From positions 8,866,001-8,930,000 of the forward strand of contig NZ_CP108549.1 in assembly GCF_036010325.1 (NCBI RefSeq): a stretch of DNA of 64,000 bases, given 5' to 3'. The translations under genes and the position numbers were made by a program. The notes beneath the pieces are model-generated. The model saw only the letters and a program-made list of their open reading frames with translations. It was not told the DNA's origin and ran no database searches. Of this stretch, positions 9,245 through 17,716 are shown piece after piece; the stretch's first letter is position 1; every line of letters starts with the position of its first letter. Origin of the DNA: Streptomyces sp. NBC_01210 (GTDB lineage: Bacteria > Actinomycetota > Actinomycetes > Streptomycetales > Streptomycetaceae).

Positions 9245-10411
9245 TCAGTGCCGGGTGGCGAGCTCGCGGAAGACCTCGTCGGTGTGCTGGCCGGGAAGCG
9301 GGGCGAGGCGGCGGATCGAGCCGGGAGTGGCGGAGAAGCGCACCGGGATGCCGACTGTGTGGATGGCGCCCTCGCTCGGGTGCTCGACGACATCGAGCAG
9401 ATGGCCTTCCCTCACGTACGGGTCCTCGCCCGCACGGTCCAGTTCCAGCACCGGTGCCATCGGAATGCTGTACTTGGCGCAGATACGCTCCCACTCCTCG
9501 CTGGTGAAGACGGGCGAGCACTCCTCGACGAGATCCATGAGCGCGTCGATATCGGCATCGGCGATCGCCTCGCCGTTCACCCGCGGGTCCTTGGCGAGAT
9601 CGGTACGGCCTGCGGAGGTGAAGAAGTCGCGGAAGTTCTGCGGACCGTAGGGGATCACACAGGCAAGGCCGTCCCTGGTGGGCACCGCCCGGTGGCCCTT
9701 GGCCATCGAGAGCGGGAACCCGGTGGAGCCCACCGGCGGCTCGAAGACATGGCCCGCGAGGTGCTCCACGAGATTGAACGCGAGGACGGTGTCGGTCATT
9801 GGGATCTCGACGTGCTGGCCGGTACCCGCCTTGCTCCGGTGAAGCAGCGCGGCGAGCACCGAGTAGACGATGGTCAGCGCCGAAACCTTGTCGCCGAGAA
9901 TCGTCGGCAGGTAGACCGGCCGGCCGATCGCCCTGTTCGCCACGTCCACCAGGCCGGAGGCAGCCTGCACCGTCTCGTCGTAGGCGGCGCTGCCGGCCCG
10001 CTCGGAGTCACTGCGGAAACCCTGCGCGTGCGCGTAGACCAGGCGCGGGTTGCGCGCGGCGATCTCGGAGTATGCGAGACCGAGGCGGTCCAGCGCGCCG
10101 TGGCGCATATTGGTGATCAGCACGTCGGCGGTGTCGATGAGCTTGAGCGCTTGCTCGCGACCGGCCTCGTCCTTCAGATTCAGCGACACGCTTCGCTTGT
10201 TGCGGTTGACGTTGAGGTTCAGAGGCGTCATCCCACGGGTGTTGCGGTACTCACCCAGCCGTATGGTGTCCGACGGTGACTCGATCTTGATCACGTCCGC
10301 GCCGAGATCGCCCAGGATCTGCGCGGCGTAGGGCCCCATCACCACAGTCGACAGGTCGATCACCCGGACTCCGTCCAGGGGGCCGGTGCTCTTCTCGGCC
10401 GTGCTGTCCAT
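9245..10411 (-). CDS. CaiB/BaiF family CoA transferase
   Basis: A 388-residue class III CoA transferase. N-terminal DGVRVIDLSTVVMGPYAAQILGDLGADVIKIE-type sequence is diagnostic (read as VRVIDLS and GPYAAQILGDLGADVIK). A candidate nucleophilic aspartate lies in PTILGDKVSAL, where the family carries the residue that forms the glutamyl/aspartyl-CoA intermediate. Two ATGs occur in tandem; the second, at 10411, has better spacing from AGGAG. First gene of the minus-strand catabolic operon downstream of lysR. It may move CoA between product and incoming acid, acting alongside the ATP-dependent ligase on the other strand. Confidence 0.92.
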   Translation of the reverse strand: MDSTAEKSTGPLDGVRVIDLSTVVMGPYAAQILGDLGADVIKIESPSDTIRLGEYRNTRGMTPLNLNVNRNKRSVSLNLKDEAGREQALKLIDTADVLITNMRHGALDRLGLAYSEIAARNPRLVYAHAQGFRSDSERAGSAAYDETVQAASGLVDVANRAIGRPVYLPTILGDKVSALTIVYSVLAALLHRSKAGTGQHVEIPMTDTVLAFNLVEHLAGHVFEPPVGSTGFPLSMAKGHRAVPTRDGLACVIPYGPQNFRDFFTSAGRTDLAKDPRVNGEAIADADIDALMDLVEECSPVFTSEEWERICAKYSIPMAPVLELDRAGEDPYVREGHLLDVVEHPSEGAIHTVGIPVRFSATPGSIRRLAPLPGQHTDEVFRELATRH

Positions 10412-10454
10412 CATTACTCCTGCTCTCGCGGCACTTCATTTTGACCGTTCGTCA

Positions 10455-10470
10455 TCGACGTTAGCGTCGA
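10455..10470. promoter_or_regulatory. Palindromic operator candidate upstream of the CoA-transferase operon
   Basis: TCGACG and CGTCGA are exact inverted copies separated by TTAG, about 45 bp upstream of the CoA-transferase start. The position suits a regulator-binding site in the operon promoter. Whether the adjacent LysR or the PucR-type protein binds it is unknown. Confidence 0.4.
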
Positions 10471-10500
10471 AATGGAGAGCAGGGAATGATCATGTAAAGA

Positions 10501-10533
10501 ACAATGGCATGACCGCAGCGGTCATGCCATTGT
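10501..10533 (-). terminator. Perfect hairpin after lysR (rho-independent terminator)
   Basis: Two 16-base arms (ACAATGGCATGACCGC and its exact complement) flank a single A. The structure lies 30 bp downstream of the lysR stop, and on the minus strand it is followed by TTCTTTA, as expected of an intrinsic terminator. It separates lysR from the catabolic operon. Confidence 0.7.
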
Positions 10534-10563
10534 CATTATGGTAGAGGGGTATTGACGGCTTGC

Positions 10564-11469
10564 TCAGACGGAAATCGCGTCGCCGAAAATCTGCCGGGCG
10601 CTGGTGATGAGGCTTTCGAGGTCTGCGCCCTCGGCTGCCCGGTCCTTACGGAACAACAGCCCGGTGACCAAGTCGGGTTGGAAGTCATCGACCGGCATGA
10701 CGACCACGTTGTCCAACCGGTAGAGGTGCATAGGGCTTTCCGGGGAAAGCATAGTCATCGAGAACGCGATGCCACTGGAGATCAATTCGGAAGTACCGGA
10801 ATAGTCGGCCATGTTGATTCGGATTCTCTTCTTGACTCCAGCGGAATGCAGCCGGGTGTCGATCTCCTCGAAGTATGCCGGAGTGGCGTCATAAGGTGTG
10901 GCCACATATGACAGATCCACCAGATCATCGAGCGTGACTGAATTCCGGCCGAGGAACCGGTCGGCCGGGACTGCGGCGCCAAGACGTTCCCTCATGACCT
11001 CGATGATCTCGAGCGCAGGTTCGGCGACCGGCAAACGCGCCAGAGCGAGCGCCAGCCTGCCCTCACGGACGGAGGTCACCAGGCTCGCTGTGGTGCCGGG
11101 CCAGCGCTTGACCTCGGACATCTCGCGACAGGCATCCTCGAGCAGACGGACGCGGCTGCGCAGAATGGGGTGCACCCCGGGCGGCATACCCATGAACACC
11201 GTGCGGCGCTGGCGCCGGACGGCCTCTCGCAGCCGCCATGGTATCGAGTTGACTCGCTCGAGAACCTCGCGCGCCATCGGCAGCAACGCGGCGCCGGCGG
11301 GCGTCAGTTCAACCCGGTGCGTGGTGCGCTCGAACAGCACTTGGTCGAGCTCGCGTTCAAGATCTTTGATCCGCTGGCTCAGCGGAGAGGGTGCCATGTG
11401 GAGCTTGCGCGCCGCCTGCGAAAAGTTGAGCTCTTCGGCGACGGCCACGAAATAGCGCAGGTGCAGCAT
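10564..11469 (-). CDS. LysR family transcriptional regulator
   Basis: A 301-residue LysR-type regulator. The N-terminal winged HTH is clear (LRYFVAVAEELNFSQAARKLHMAPSPLSQRIKDLE), followed by the substrate-binding domain. ATG at 11469 is chosen because the family starts two or three residues before LRYF; a GTG at 11475 is also possible. The gene points the same way as the downstream catabolic operon but is separated from it by a perfect terminator hairpin and a separate promoter region. It most likely controls that operon in response to its substrate or a CoA intermediate. Confidence 0.92.
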   Translation of the reverse strand: MLHLRYFVAVAEELNFSQAARKLHMAPSPLSQRIKDLERELDQVLFERTTHRVELTPAGAALLPMAREVLERVNSIPWRLREAVRRQRRTVFMGMPPGVHPILRSRVRLLEDACREMSEVKRWPGTTASLVTSVREGRLALALARLPVAEPALEIIEVMRERLGAAVPADRFLGRNSVTLDDLVDLSYVATPYDATPAYFEEIDTRLHSAGVKKRIRINMADYSGTSELISSGIAFSMTMLSPESPMHLYRLDNVVVMPVDDFQPDLVTGLLFRKDRAAEGADLESLITSARQIFGDAISV

Positions 11470-12272
11470 CTCCACGCGGTAACAGTACCTGCGGCCCCGC
11501 CCCGACAACTCGGGCGGCTTCGCAACCACTTGTGGCCGGCCTCTCCCCTCCATGCGCGGACTCGAGTGGATCTCAGGCGCAAGGCAGCATAGAAACTCAC
11601 CGCTCATCGGTCTCAGCCTGATCCAGATTGAGTACACCCCGGCCCGGCGGAGCGAAAACTTCCAACGCTGGCAGGGAGAAGATGCTGGCCGGGACGGAGC
11701 CGACGAGGGGCCCTGAGACGGCACCGCAGCTGTCGGCACGCGGCCGTCGTGCAGGCACACCAAGGCCGGGGCGGCTCGTCGCCGCTCTCCTGGAAGGGCG
11801 GGACGCGATGACGGATGAGGACGGTGAAGCGTCTGCCTTTCCGCGCCTCTTCATCGCTGTGGCCCGCCCGACTGACGGTGACGCAAGTCGAGTCGCAGAA
11901 CGAGCGGATCATTCGGTGGGCCCGGCCTGCAGGGCCCAGCAGAGGCTTGCTCGCGTCCAACGGCTCAGTGACAGCGGGGTTACGGAACGGACGCTTGCCG
12001 GTTCAAGTGGTCAGGGTCGACCGCTGATTCGAGGGTGAGCCTTTGGTTAACGACTCAATCCCGGCGCTTGGCGCCTCGCTGCCAGAGGTGTATTGGCTGG
12101 ACTCCCCGCTGCAATGCGCTGACGACTGCGTATGGTGTGCGCAGATGTGTCAGTTCGGCGCCCGCGCCCCACAGCTCCCCACAGTCCTTGTGTCTGAGGT
12201 AGTGCCCTTGGCGACGCGGACAGGCGCCCGGCGCGGACGGCGATGCTTTCTGCGGCGGTCTGCGCAGTCGTG
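11470..12272. other. No convincing gene
   Basis: About 800 bp between lysR and the symporter remnant. Open frames on both strands lack ribosome sites, clear family features and consistent third-position bias. The stretch contains the lysR promoter and otherwise seems to be decayed sequence. Confidence 0.5.
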
Positions 12273-12394
12273 TCAGCAATACTCGCTGTGACGCTGACGT
12301 GATTCCCCAGAGCTGTCACCGGGCGGGCCGCAGCGACCATCTGTCGGGGCTCCCCGCAACGTGGTCGGCCTCATGCCTCCCGTGTACTGGTTGC

Positions 12395-13262
12395 TCAGTC
12401 CGTCGGAATGGCCGGCGGGGTCTCGCCCGCCACGTGTGGGTCGCCCACCTCCGCGGTGTAGTCGGCGGGCGAGGTCTGGTCCGTGCCCGAGGGCGCGTTG
12501 ACTGCCTTCAGCACGAGGGTCAGCACCAGCGCCACCAACAGATTGAGCACAAAGGCCGTCAGGCCGATGTAGCCGATCTGCCCGATACCCGGGATCTCGG
12601 CGGAGCTGCCGCCGAAGTGTGAGCCAGGCTTGGTGCCGGGGACCTCGTACGCCTTCCAGGTGCCGTACCCCATGCCCGCCACTCAGCCGGCCAGCAGCGC
12701 CCAGCTCTGGAACCACCGGGTGAACAGACCTGCCACGATGGCCACGAACGTCTGCAGGATCCAGATGCCTCCGAGGAGTTGCAGGTTGATGGCAAACTGT
12801 TTGGTCGATTCCGAGAACGAACGCCACCGCGCCGATCTTTACCACCAGCGACGTCACCTTGGAGACGAAGGTCTCCTGCGCGGGAGTGGCGTCCGGCTTG
12901 AGGAACTCCTTGTAGACGTTACGGGTGAACAGGTTCGCCGCTGCGATCGACATGATGGCCGCTGGCACCAGTGCGCCGATACCGATCGCGGCGAAGGCCA
13001 CGCCTGTGAACCAGTCCGGGAACATGACGGCGAACAGCTGCGGCACGGCAAGCTGCGCTTTGTACCCGGTCACGCCCTGGCCGACGCCTGCCGCGATGGC
13101 CATGAAGCCCAGCAGTGCCAGCAAGCCCGTGTCCGCGCCGATGCGTTCCCTTCGGCGGCGAGTAGTCGCCCTGGCGCGGTCGAACCTGCGGGACACGACC
13201 CGACCGCGCTGAGGCGCCCCTGCCTCGTACGGGTTCAGCTTCTCGTCGCTCGTCACCGTCAC
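12395..13262 (-). pseudogene. Sodium:solute symporter (SSS family) remnant
   Basis: The minus strand carries the C-terminal third of an SSS-family, monocarboxylate-type symporter. It reads LLALLGFMAIAAGV, GYKAQLAVPQLFAVMFPDWF, GALVPAAIMSIAAANLFTRN and then the last membrane helices (IGYIGLTAFVLNLLVALVL). Three lesions are visible. The first ~350 residues are missing and replaced by an unrelated ~45-residue leader that begins with the GTG at 13262. A frameshift occurs near 12805, after FVLGIDQ. A TGA at about 12682-12690 replaces the tryptophan expected before MGYGTW. The leader overlaps the end of the preceding membrane-protein gene by 4 bp. It is not expected to make a working transporter. 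Confidence 0.82.
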
Positions 13263-13537
13263 GCGTGCCGGTGGGTGCGCCTGTTTCCGGTGATGAGCCG
13301 GTAGAGGGCTAGCAGGATCAGGGAGCCGACGATCGCCGCGACCCAGGTGGAGAGGTCGAAGAAGCCGTCGATCGAGTCGACGCCGAAGATGACCTTGCCG
13401 AGCCAGCCTCCGAGAAGGCCGCCGGCGATGCCGATGAGCATGGTGATGATGATGCCGCCGGGGTCCTTGCCAGGCATCAGAAGCTTGGCGATCATTCCGG
13501 CGAGCAAGCCGATGAGTATCCAGGCGATGATGCCCAT
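13259..13537 (-). CDS. GlsB/YeaQ/YmgE family stress-response membrane protein
   Basis: A 92-residue protein of the transglycosylase-associated (GlsB/YeaQ/YmgE) family. It is glycine-rich with three hydrophobic segments: MGIIAWILIGLLAGMIAKL, the GGIIITMLIGIAGGLLGGWLG segment (residues ~27-47), and a C-terminal helix WVAAIVGSLILLALYRL. ATG at 13537 follows GGAGAGGATC. The length is typical of the family, which is induced by envelope and general stress. The stop overlaps the GTG of the symporter remnant. It lies in a region rich in partner-switching stress regulators. Confidence 0.9.
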   Translation of the reverse strand: MGIIAWILIGLLAGMIAKLLMPGKDPGGIIITMLIGIAGGLLGGWLGKVIFGVDSIDGFFDLSTWVAAIVGSLILLALYRLITGNRRTHRHA

Positions 13538-13609
13538 GATGATCCTCTCCCGTCTCGGGGATGTACGGCTGAGTTCAGTTATCGTCTGCGCCGGGGAACC
13601 GGGTTTAAA

Positions 13610-13906
13610 CAGCGGCATCCACGCCGCCAGGCTCATCCACCGCGATTGGTGACCATCGGCGGACCGAAGGTGATCGGCTTCGGCATCGCCCCCCGCCTTG
13701 GATGCCGCCACATCGGCGGCCTGACCTCCACCGGGGCGGTGATCGGCTCGCCCGGCTTCATGTCACCGGAAACAGATCCGGGGCGAGAGACTGACCGAGG
13801 CGAGCGCCGAAGGTGCGACGGCGGCGGAGCGGGCGGCCTGGAGACCGGGCCCGGTGATGACGCCCGGATCGACGGCGTGTTCCTCAGTGGCCGGATCGGG
13901 TTGTAG
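13610..13906 (+). pseudogene. Serine/threonine protein kinase fragment
   Basis: Pieces of a Hanks-type kinase core can be read in order: the catalytic-loop sequence IHAARLIHRD (ends ~13643), then after a stop the magnesium-loop segment GGPKVIGFGIA (13650s-13690s), where the usual DFG aspartate is replaced by glycine, then the activation segment ending GSPGFMSPE (~13765-13790). After that the frame is lost. No N-terminal lobe or sensor domain remains, so this is a ~300-bp relic rather than a gene. Confidence 0.6.
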
Positions 13907-14097
13907 GCGATCACTGCTACTCAACTTGATGGGGTGATGTCGGCTTGGTTGGGAGTGCGCCCGTAAACGAGCGCATCTGGCCCACTAGGCGTATATGTGA
14001 AGCCATTGGTAGTGCAAACATGGTGCGGTAAGGCAAACCGTGTGGGTGCTCCGTTCCTTCCGGGCCGTGAGCGCGGCCCGGCAGCAGGAGATGCACT

Positions 14098-15198
14098 GTG
14101 AAAGTCCTGCAACCCACGCTGGCGAAGGTGCCGTGGATGCTCGCGGCGCTGGCCCTCGTGGCTGGCGTCCTCCTGGACCTTTTCGCGCCCCAGCCGTACA
14201 CGGGACTCCCGCTGCTGGCCGCCGCGCCGCTCGTCGCGGGCGCCACGCTCTCCTTCCGCTCCGCCCTCGCCGTCGTGTGTGTCACGTGCGTGGTCTCGGT
14301 GGCGGTGGATATCGAACGCGGACGTCCGGCGACGCCATTGTTTGTCGATCTGGCCGTGGTCGGCTTGATCGGCGTGCTGGCTCTCGCGGTCAACCGGCTC
14401 ATTGTGCGGCAAGGGCGCGATCTGGCGATGGCCAGGGATGTCGCGGAGGCAGTCCAGCGGGCGGTGCTCCCGGACCCGCCGAGTGAGGTCGGGCCGCTGA
14501 CCGTGGCTGCGGGGTATACGGCGGCGCAGGCCGAGGCGCGGATAGGCGGTGATCTCTTCGCGGTGCAGGAGACGCCGTTCGGGGTGCGGATGATCATCGG
14601 AGATGTGCGGGGCAAAGGTATGGCGGCTGTCGCCGCCGTGTCGGTCGCGATCGGAGCGTTCCGTCAGGAGGCCGAGTACGCTCCCACCTTGGTCACGTTG
14701 GGTCAGCGGATGGACGAGGCGCTGGCCAGGGCAGCGGCCCGGAGCGGCCCGGTGATCTCCACGGAGGACTTCACCACCGCTGTGCTGGCTGAGGTCTCCG
14801 CCGACGGCGAGGTGCTGAGCCTGGTGAACCGCGGGCATCCGCCCCCGTACCTGGTTCACGATGGACAGCTCGTGCGGCTCGACCCGACCGCCCCACAGCT
14901 GCCCCTCGGGGTGGGGCTGGGCGATATCACTCCTGCTGCTTCCGTGCCCGTCGATGTGGTGCGGCTGCCCCCGGGGGCCTCGCTGCTGCTGGTGACTGAC
15001 GGTGTCACCGAGGCGCGGGACAAGCGGGGGACTTTCTATGATCCGGTCTCCTCAGGGCGCATGCGCAGACGGTTCAGGGACCCCGATGCACTGGTGGATG
15101 CCCTCACCAAAGACGTCGGCCTCTGGACCGAGGGCGAACACGAGGACGACATGGCCATCCTGGTGGTTTCCCGGCGCCGCCCTCCCCGCGCCGCCTGA
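14098..15198 (+). CDS. PP2C-type (SpoIIE/RsbU-like) serine/threonine phosphatase, membrane-anchored
   Basis: A 366-residue protein. Residues ~10-100 hold three to four membrane segments, and the rest is a SpoIIE/RsbU-type PP2C phosphatase. Metal-binding aspartates are seen in IGGDLFAV and IIGDVRGKGM, with the later VTDGVTEARD motif and the C-terminal HEDDMAILVV strand. GTG at 14098 follows GGAG. Proteins of this kind dephosphorylate STAS-domain antagonists and so release alternative sigma factors. STAS proteins encoded at 16712 and 26800 are possible partners. It is encoded alone on its strand. Confidence 0.92.
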   Translation: MKVLQPTLAKVPWMLAALALVAGVLLDLFAPQPYTGLPLLAAAPLVAGATLSFRSALAVVCVTCVVSVAVDIERGRPATPLFVDLAVVGLIGVLALAVNRLIVRQGRDLAMARDVAEAVQRAVLPDPPSEVGPLTVAAGYTAAQAEARIGGDLFAVQETPFGVRMIIGDVRGKGMAAVAAVSVAIGAFRQEAEYAPTLVTLGQRMDEALARAAARSGPVISTEDFTTAVLAEVSADGEVLSLVNRGHPPPYLVHDGQLVRLDPTAPQLPLGVGLGDITPAASVPVDVVRLPPGASLLLVTDGVTEARDKRGTFYDPVSSGRMRRRFRDPDALVDALTKDVGLWTEGEHEDDMAILVVSRRRPPRAA

Positions 15199-15328
15199 TC
15201 AGGAAGCGAGCCCCACGGCGCCGCCTCCGCTACGGGAACATGACTGCGAGGGGCGTGCTGCAGCAGGGGCCGGTGGTCAGCGGCTGGTTCGGTGGGCGGT
15301 GCGAGGATCCCCCCGGTGGCACACACGG

Positions 15329-15654
15329 TCAGCGGCCCAGGGCTTGCCGCAGCTGCTGCTTGTTCATCGACGAGCGTCCGTCGATGTTGCGCTTCTTGGC
15401 CTCCTCGTACAGCTGGTCCCTCGTCGGTCATTGCGCCCCGCCGTGAGAAGGCTCGCCGCCGCGCTGGGATGCGGACTTCTTGTCCTGCGTGGAGGCTTGC
15501 TGGCCGTCTTCGACTCCCCAGCCCTGGCCCGCTCCTTGTTGACCGTCCGCGAAGCAATCTCCTTCGCGCGCCCAGGGGAGGCGCCGCGCTTCTCGGTGCT
15601 CTCCTTGATGTGCTCGTACTGACGCTCCCGCTTGGGGCTGGAACCTGTCGGCAT
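15329..15654 (-). pseudogene. Small basic actinobacterial protein ('plasmid stabilization' type), frameshifted
   Basis: The minus strand encodes a small basic protein common in Streptomyces: it begins MPTGSSPKRERQYEHIKES and continues IASRTVNKERARAGESK in one frame. The middle (STQDKKSASQRGGEPSHGGAQ) and end (DQLYEEAKKRN, GRSSMNKQQLRQALGR) lie in another frame. One frameshift falls near 15490-15500 and a TGA at 15428-15430 interrupts the second part. The first and last codons fix the gene limits at 15654 and 15329, a length of 326 bp that is not a multiple of three. The 'plasmid stabilization' name is a database habit and no such function is shown. Confidence 0.75.
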
Positions 15655-15856
15655 GACACCTCTCCTTAGTTTCGGACAGCTCAGTCGACCGAGTTGTCTG
15701 GACCCACTCAGCACTCACTCAGCGCCTGCCCGCGGCCGACAAACACACACCGACGACCGCAGCAACTACCGCCGAATACCGTTCCGCCCGGGACACCAGA
15801 CCGCCAATCGGGCGGCAAAGGGCAGCGCCGCGGGGATCCGGGATGGCACCTGTGCG

Positions 15857-16255
15857 CTAGGCCGAAGGCGTCCTCGGCCTTCGTGCCGCCGTACGAAGCC
15901 AGAGTGGAATCGCCTCCCGTGATGTTCTTCCTCCAGTTCTGAAGCACGACGGCGGCCGCGCTGGGCAGTCGAGGGCCTTTTGGCATGAGGCGTTCGAGAC
16001 TGACGGGAATGTGGGTCGTTCACTCCGGAACATGATCCTGCAAAGGAACACTGTGCGCCTGCGGCTCCAGTTGTCCTTAAACGCGAGAGCCTTCAGCCGC
16101 TCGGCGGATGTCTTGAGGTCCTTGAAGCTGTTGCAGCAGTCGCAGACGCCGTCGGACGGTTCGCCGATTCTCCGGTTGAGCAACCGTAGGTGACAATTCC
16201 AGCAACCAGCGCGGCGCTTGCCGATGTCCGTTCGCTTCTTCAGCACAGCCGCCAT
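15857..16255 (-). CDS. Hypothetical protein with Cys-rich (zinc-ribbon-like) motif
   Basis: A possible 132-residue protein from ATG at 16255. It has a CWNCH pair and a later CDCC cluster 24 residues on, spaced like a small zinc-binding site, followed by a basic, helical stretch. Codon use is only moderately biased and no clear ribosome site is seen. It sits in a stretch of lower G+C between two other genes. I do not recognise the family, and it could be chance coding. Confidence 0.3.
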   Translation of the reverse strand: MAAVLKKRTDIGKRRAGCWNCHLRLLNRRIGEPSDGVCDCCNSFKDLKTSAERLKALAFKDNWSRRRTVFLCRIMFRSERPTFPSVSNASCQKALDCPARPPSCFRTGGRTSREAIPLWLRTAARRPRTPSA

Positions 16256-16374
16256 GCCCCTCGAGGTGACTGTCCCGCGGCGGAAATTGTTGTGCCTGCA
16301 TGAAGATGCGGGGTCCGGGTAGGCGCCGCACCATCGGGAGTACCAACTTGTGCCTGGCGTAAAGGAGATGTGTG

Positions 16375-16602
16375 GTGCTGATGGCTCACCCTGCGGTGCT
16401 GGAGAACCTGATCGAGCAGTACGAGACCTTGAGGGTTCTGCATGCCGAGGACGGCGGCCCGGAGGGCCAGCGGCGCATGGATGACCTCGCCTACACGCTG
16501 TGCGTGTCCACCGGCACCCGCGACGTGGATGCCGCGCTGGTCGCCGCCCGCCACCGGCTGCCCGGTGCGCGCCCCGAAGACGACTCCGTCCTCGCAGACT
16601 GA
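16375..16602 (+). CDS. DUF5133 domain-containing protein
   Basis: A 75-residue protein matching DUF5133, a short Streptomyces family with the recognisable LMAHPAVL start, the YTLCVSTGT centre and the AARHRLPGA end. AAAGGAG at 16361-16367 is best spaced from GTG at 16375; a GTG at 16372 is also open. It is followed by STAS- and ANTAR-domain genes on the same strand. The family is often found next to such signalling genes; the molecular function is unknown. Confidence 0.85.
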   Translation: MLMAHPAVLENLIEQYETLRVLHAEDGGPEGQRRMDDLAYTLCVSTGTRDVDAALVAARHRLPGARPEDDSVLAD

Positions 16603-16711
16603 CATTCCGGTACTCGAACGAGCAGCGCCCGTCCCCGCCCGCCGCGGCGGAGGTGTGGGCTGTTCGCCAGGACATCTGGCCCGACCCGAAGGGCTCTGCT
16701 ACGTGTGGGGG

Positions 16712-17080
16712 ATGTCCGACATCGATACCTCAGCCCCGCATCCCGTTGCGAGACCCCAAGTTCTCGGCTGTCGCCGCCGCGGCCGCACTTGGGTGGTGAC
16801 GGTCGGCGGCGACCTCGACACCAAGGCGCTGGCACCGGTGCAGAAGAAGTTCGACGAGCTCCTTTTCGCAGGCGCTAAAGCGATCGTGGTTGACGCCAGG
16901 GCGGTGACCTCGGCTGACGCCGGCCTCCTCGCCCTGCTTCTTCCACTGCACCGTCAGACGGCGCTCTATCTGGCCGCCCCCTCCCCGCCTGTCCGGCAGG
17001 TGCTCAAGGCGGCTGGCGGTGGAAGCGGCGTGCCGTGCGCGTCATCACTGGGCGAGGCGCTGGATGCGATCGGGACCTGA
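16712..17080 (+). CDS. STAS domain protein (anti-sigma factor antagonist)
   Basis: A 122-residue single-domain STAS protein. The central motif (VVDARAVTSADAGLLALL) carries the serine that anti-sigma kinases phosphorylate in this family. ATG at 16712 fits the fold; a longer upstream frame overlaps the DUF5133 gene and is not supported. It is followed at 9 bp by an ANTAR protein. It likely works in a partner switch with an RsbW-type kinase (not in this window) and a PP2C phosphatase such as the one at 14098. Confidence 0.88.
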   Translation: MSDIDTSAPHPVARPQVLGCRRRGRTWVVTVGGDLDTKALAPVQKKFDELLFAGAKAIVVDARAVTSADAGLLALLLPLHRQTALYLAAPSPPVRQVLKAAGGGSGVPCASSLGEALDAIGT

Positions 17081-17089
17081 CCGTCGGCC

Positions 17090-17350
17090 ATGGACACCGA
17101 TCCTGCACCCGAAGACAGAAAAGTCGCCTCGAGCCAACCTCCAGCCGACGAGGTGACGGCTCTGAAGGAGGAAGTGCACCAGCTCCACCAGGCGGTGCGT
17201 TCACACGCAGTGGTGGACCAGGCGATCGGCGTCCTCATGACTGCCGCGCGCACGGACGCCGATCAGGGCTTCACCGTGCTGCGGGAAGTGTCGCAGCACA
17301 CCAACATCAAACTGCACCGCGTCGCCGAACTCATCGTCACCGGGCGATGA
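17090..17350 (+). CDS. ANTAR domain protein
   Basis: An 86-residue protein. After ~30 polar residues it has the ANTAR signature: a coiled-coil helix, the HAVVDQAIGVLM motif, then GFTVLREVSQHTNIKLHRVAELIV. ANTAR domains bind paired hairpins in mRNA and stop transcription termination. Here there is no receiver or GAF sensor domain, so the signal must come from a partner. The gene starts 9 bp after the STAS gene and is probably in the same transcript. Confidence 0.88.
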   Translation: MDTDPAPEDRKVASSQPPADEVTALKEEVHQLHQAVRSHAVVDQAIGVLMTAARTDADQGFTVLREVSQHTNIKLHRVAELIVTGR

Positions 17351-17716
17351 CCGGTCAGCTCCCGCCTGGCATCCGCAGCGAGGTGGAGAAGTCCCTCGCC
17401 CGGCACCGTCCGCCACCCGGACGCTCGGGCTGCCCCCGTCCCGGACCGAGCCTATTCGCCTGCCCCTCGGCCCTCCTCACCAGCTGGTTCGAGTGCCCAA
17501 CGGAGGCCGGAGGGGAGAGCCTTCCGTCGCGCGGTCGCGGTAGCGCCGTCGAGAGCCGCAGCCGTTGCGCGCCCCCGCGCTACTCCCGCATTGCCCCCGA
17601 TGAAAGCCGCACCAACCACGACAACGCACCCTGCGTCGGTCGCGAACGCGCTGCTCCGATCTGGGCTACGGATCGGTAGTCGGCTGGGTGTGCAGGCTGC
17701 TGCATGGAGTGGAACC
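17351..17716. other. Intergenic stretch with one doubtful ORF
   Basis: A 110-codon frame beginning ATGA at 17347 is coupled to the ANTAR stop but is rich in Arg/Pro/Ser without recognisable domains, and its codon bias fades. I see no other feature here. Confidence 0.3.

Noticed and set aside
11613..12038. A STAS-like FCDST segment on the minus strand
   Set aside because: One short motif without the rest of the fold or a start site; too weak to call.
16290..16330. GGGTAG as a SigB-type -10 before the DUF5133 gene
   Set aside because: No matching -35 (GNNTT) lies 14-16 bp upstream.
17485..17505. GGTTCGAGT resembling a tRNA T-loop
   Set aside because: No acceptor or anticodon stems can be drawn around it.
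17347..17679. 110-codon ORF coupled to the ANTAR gene
   Set aside because: The ATGA overlap is attractive, but composition is Arg/Pro/Ser-rich with fading codon bias and no family; kept only as a note in the gap entry.
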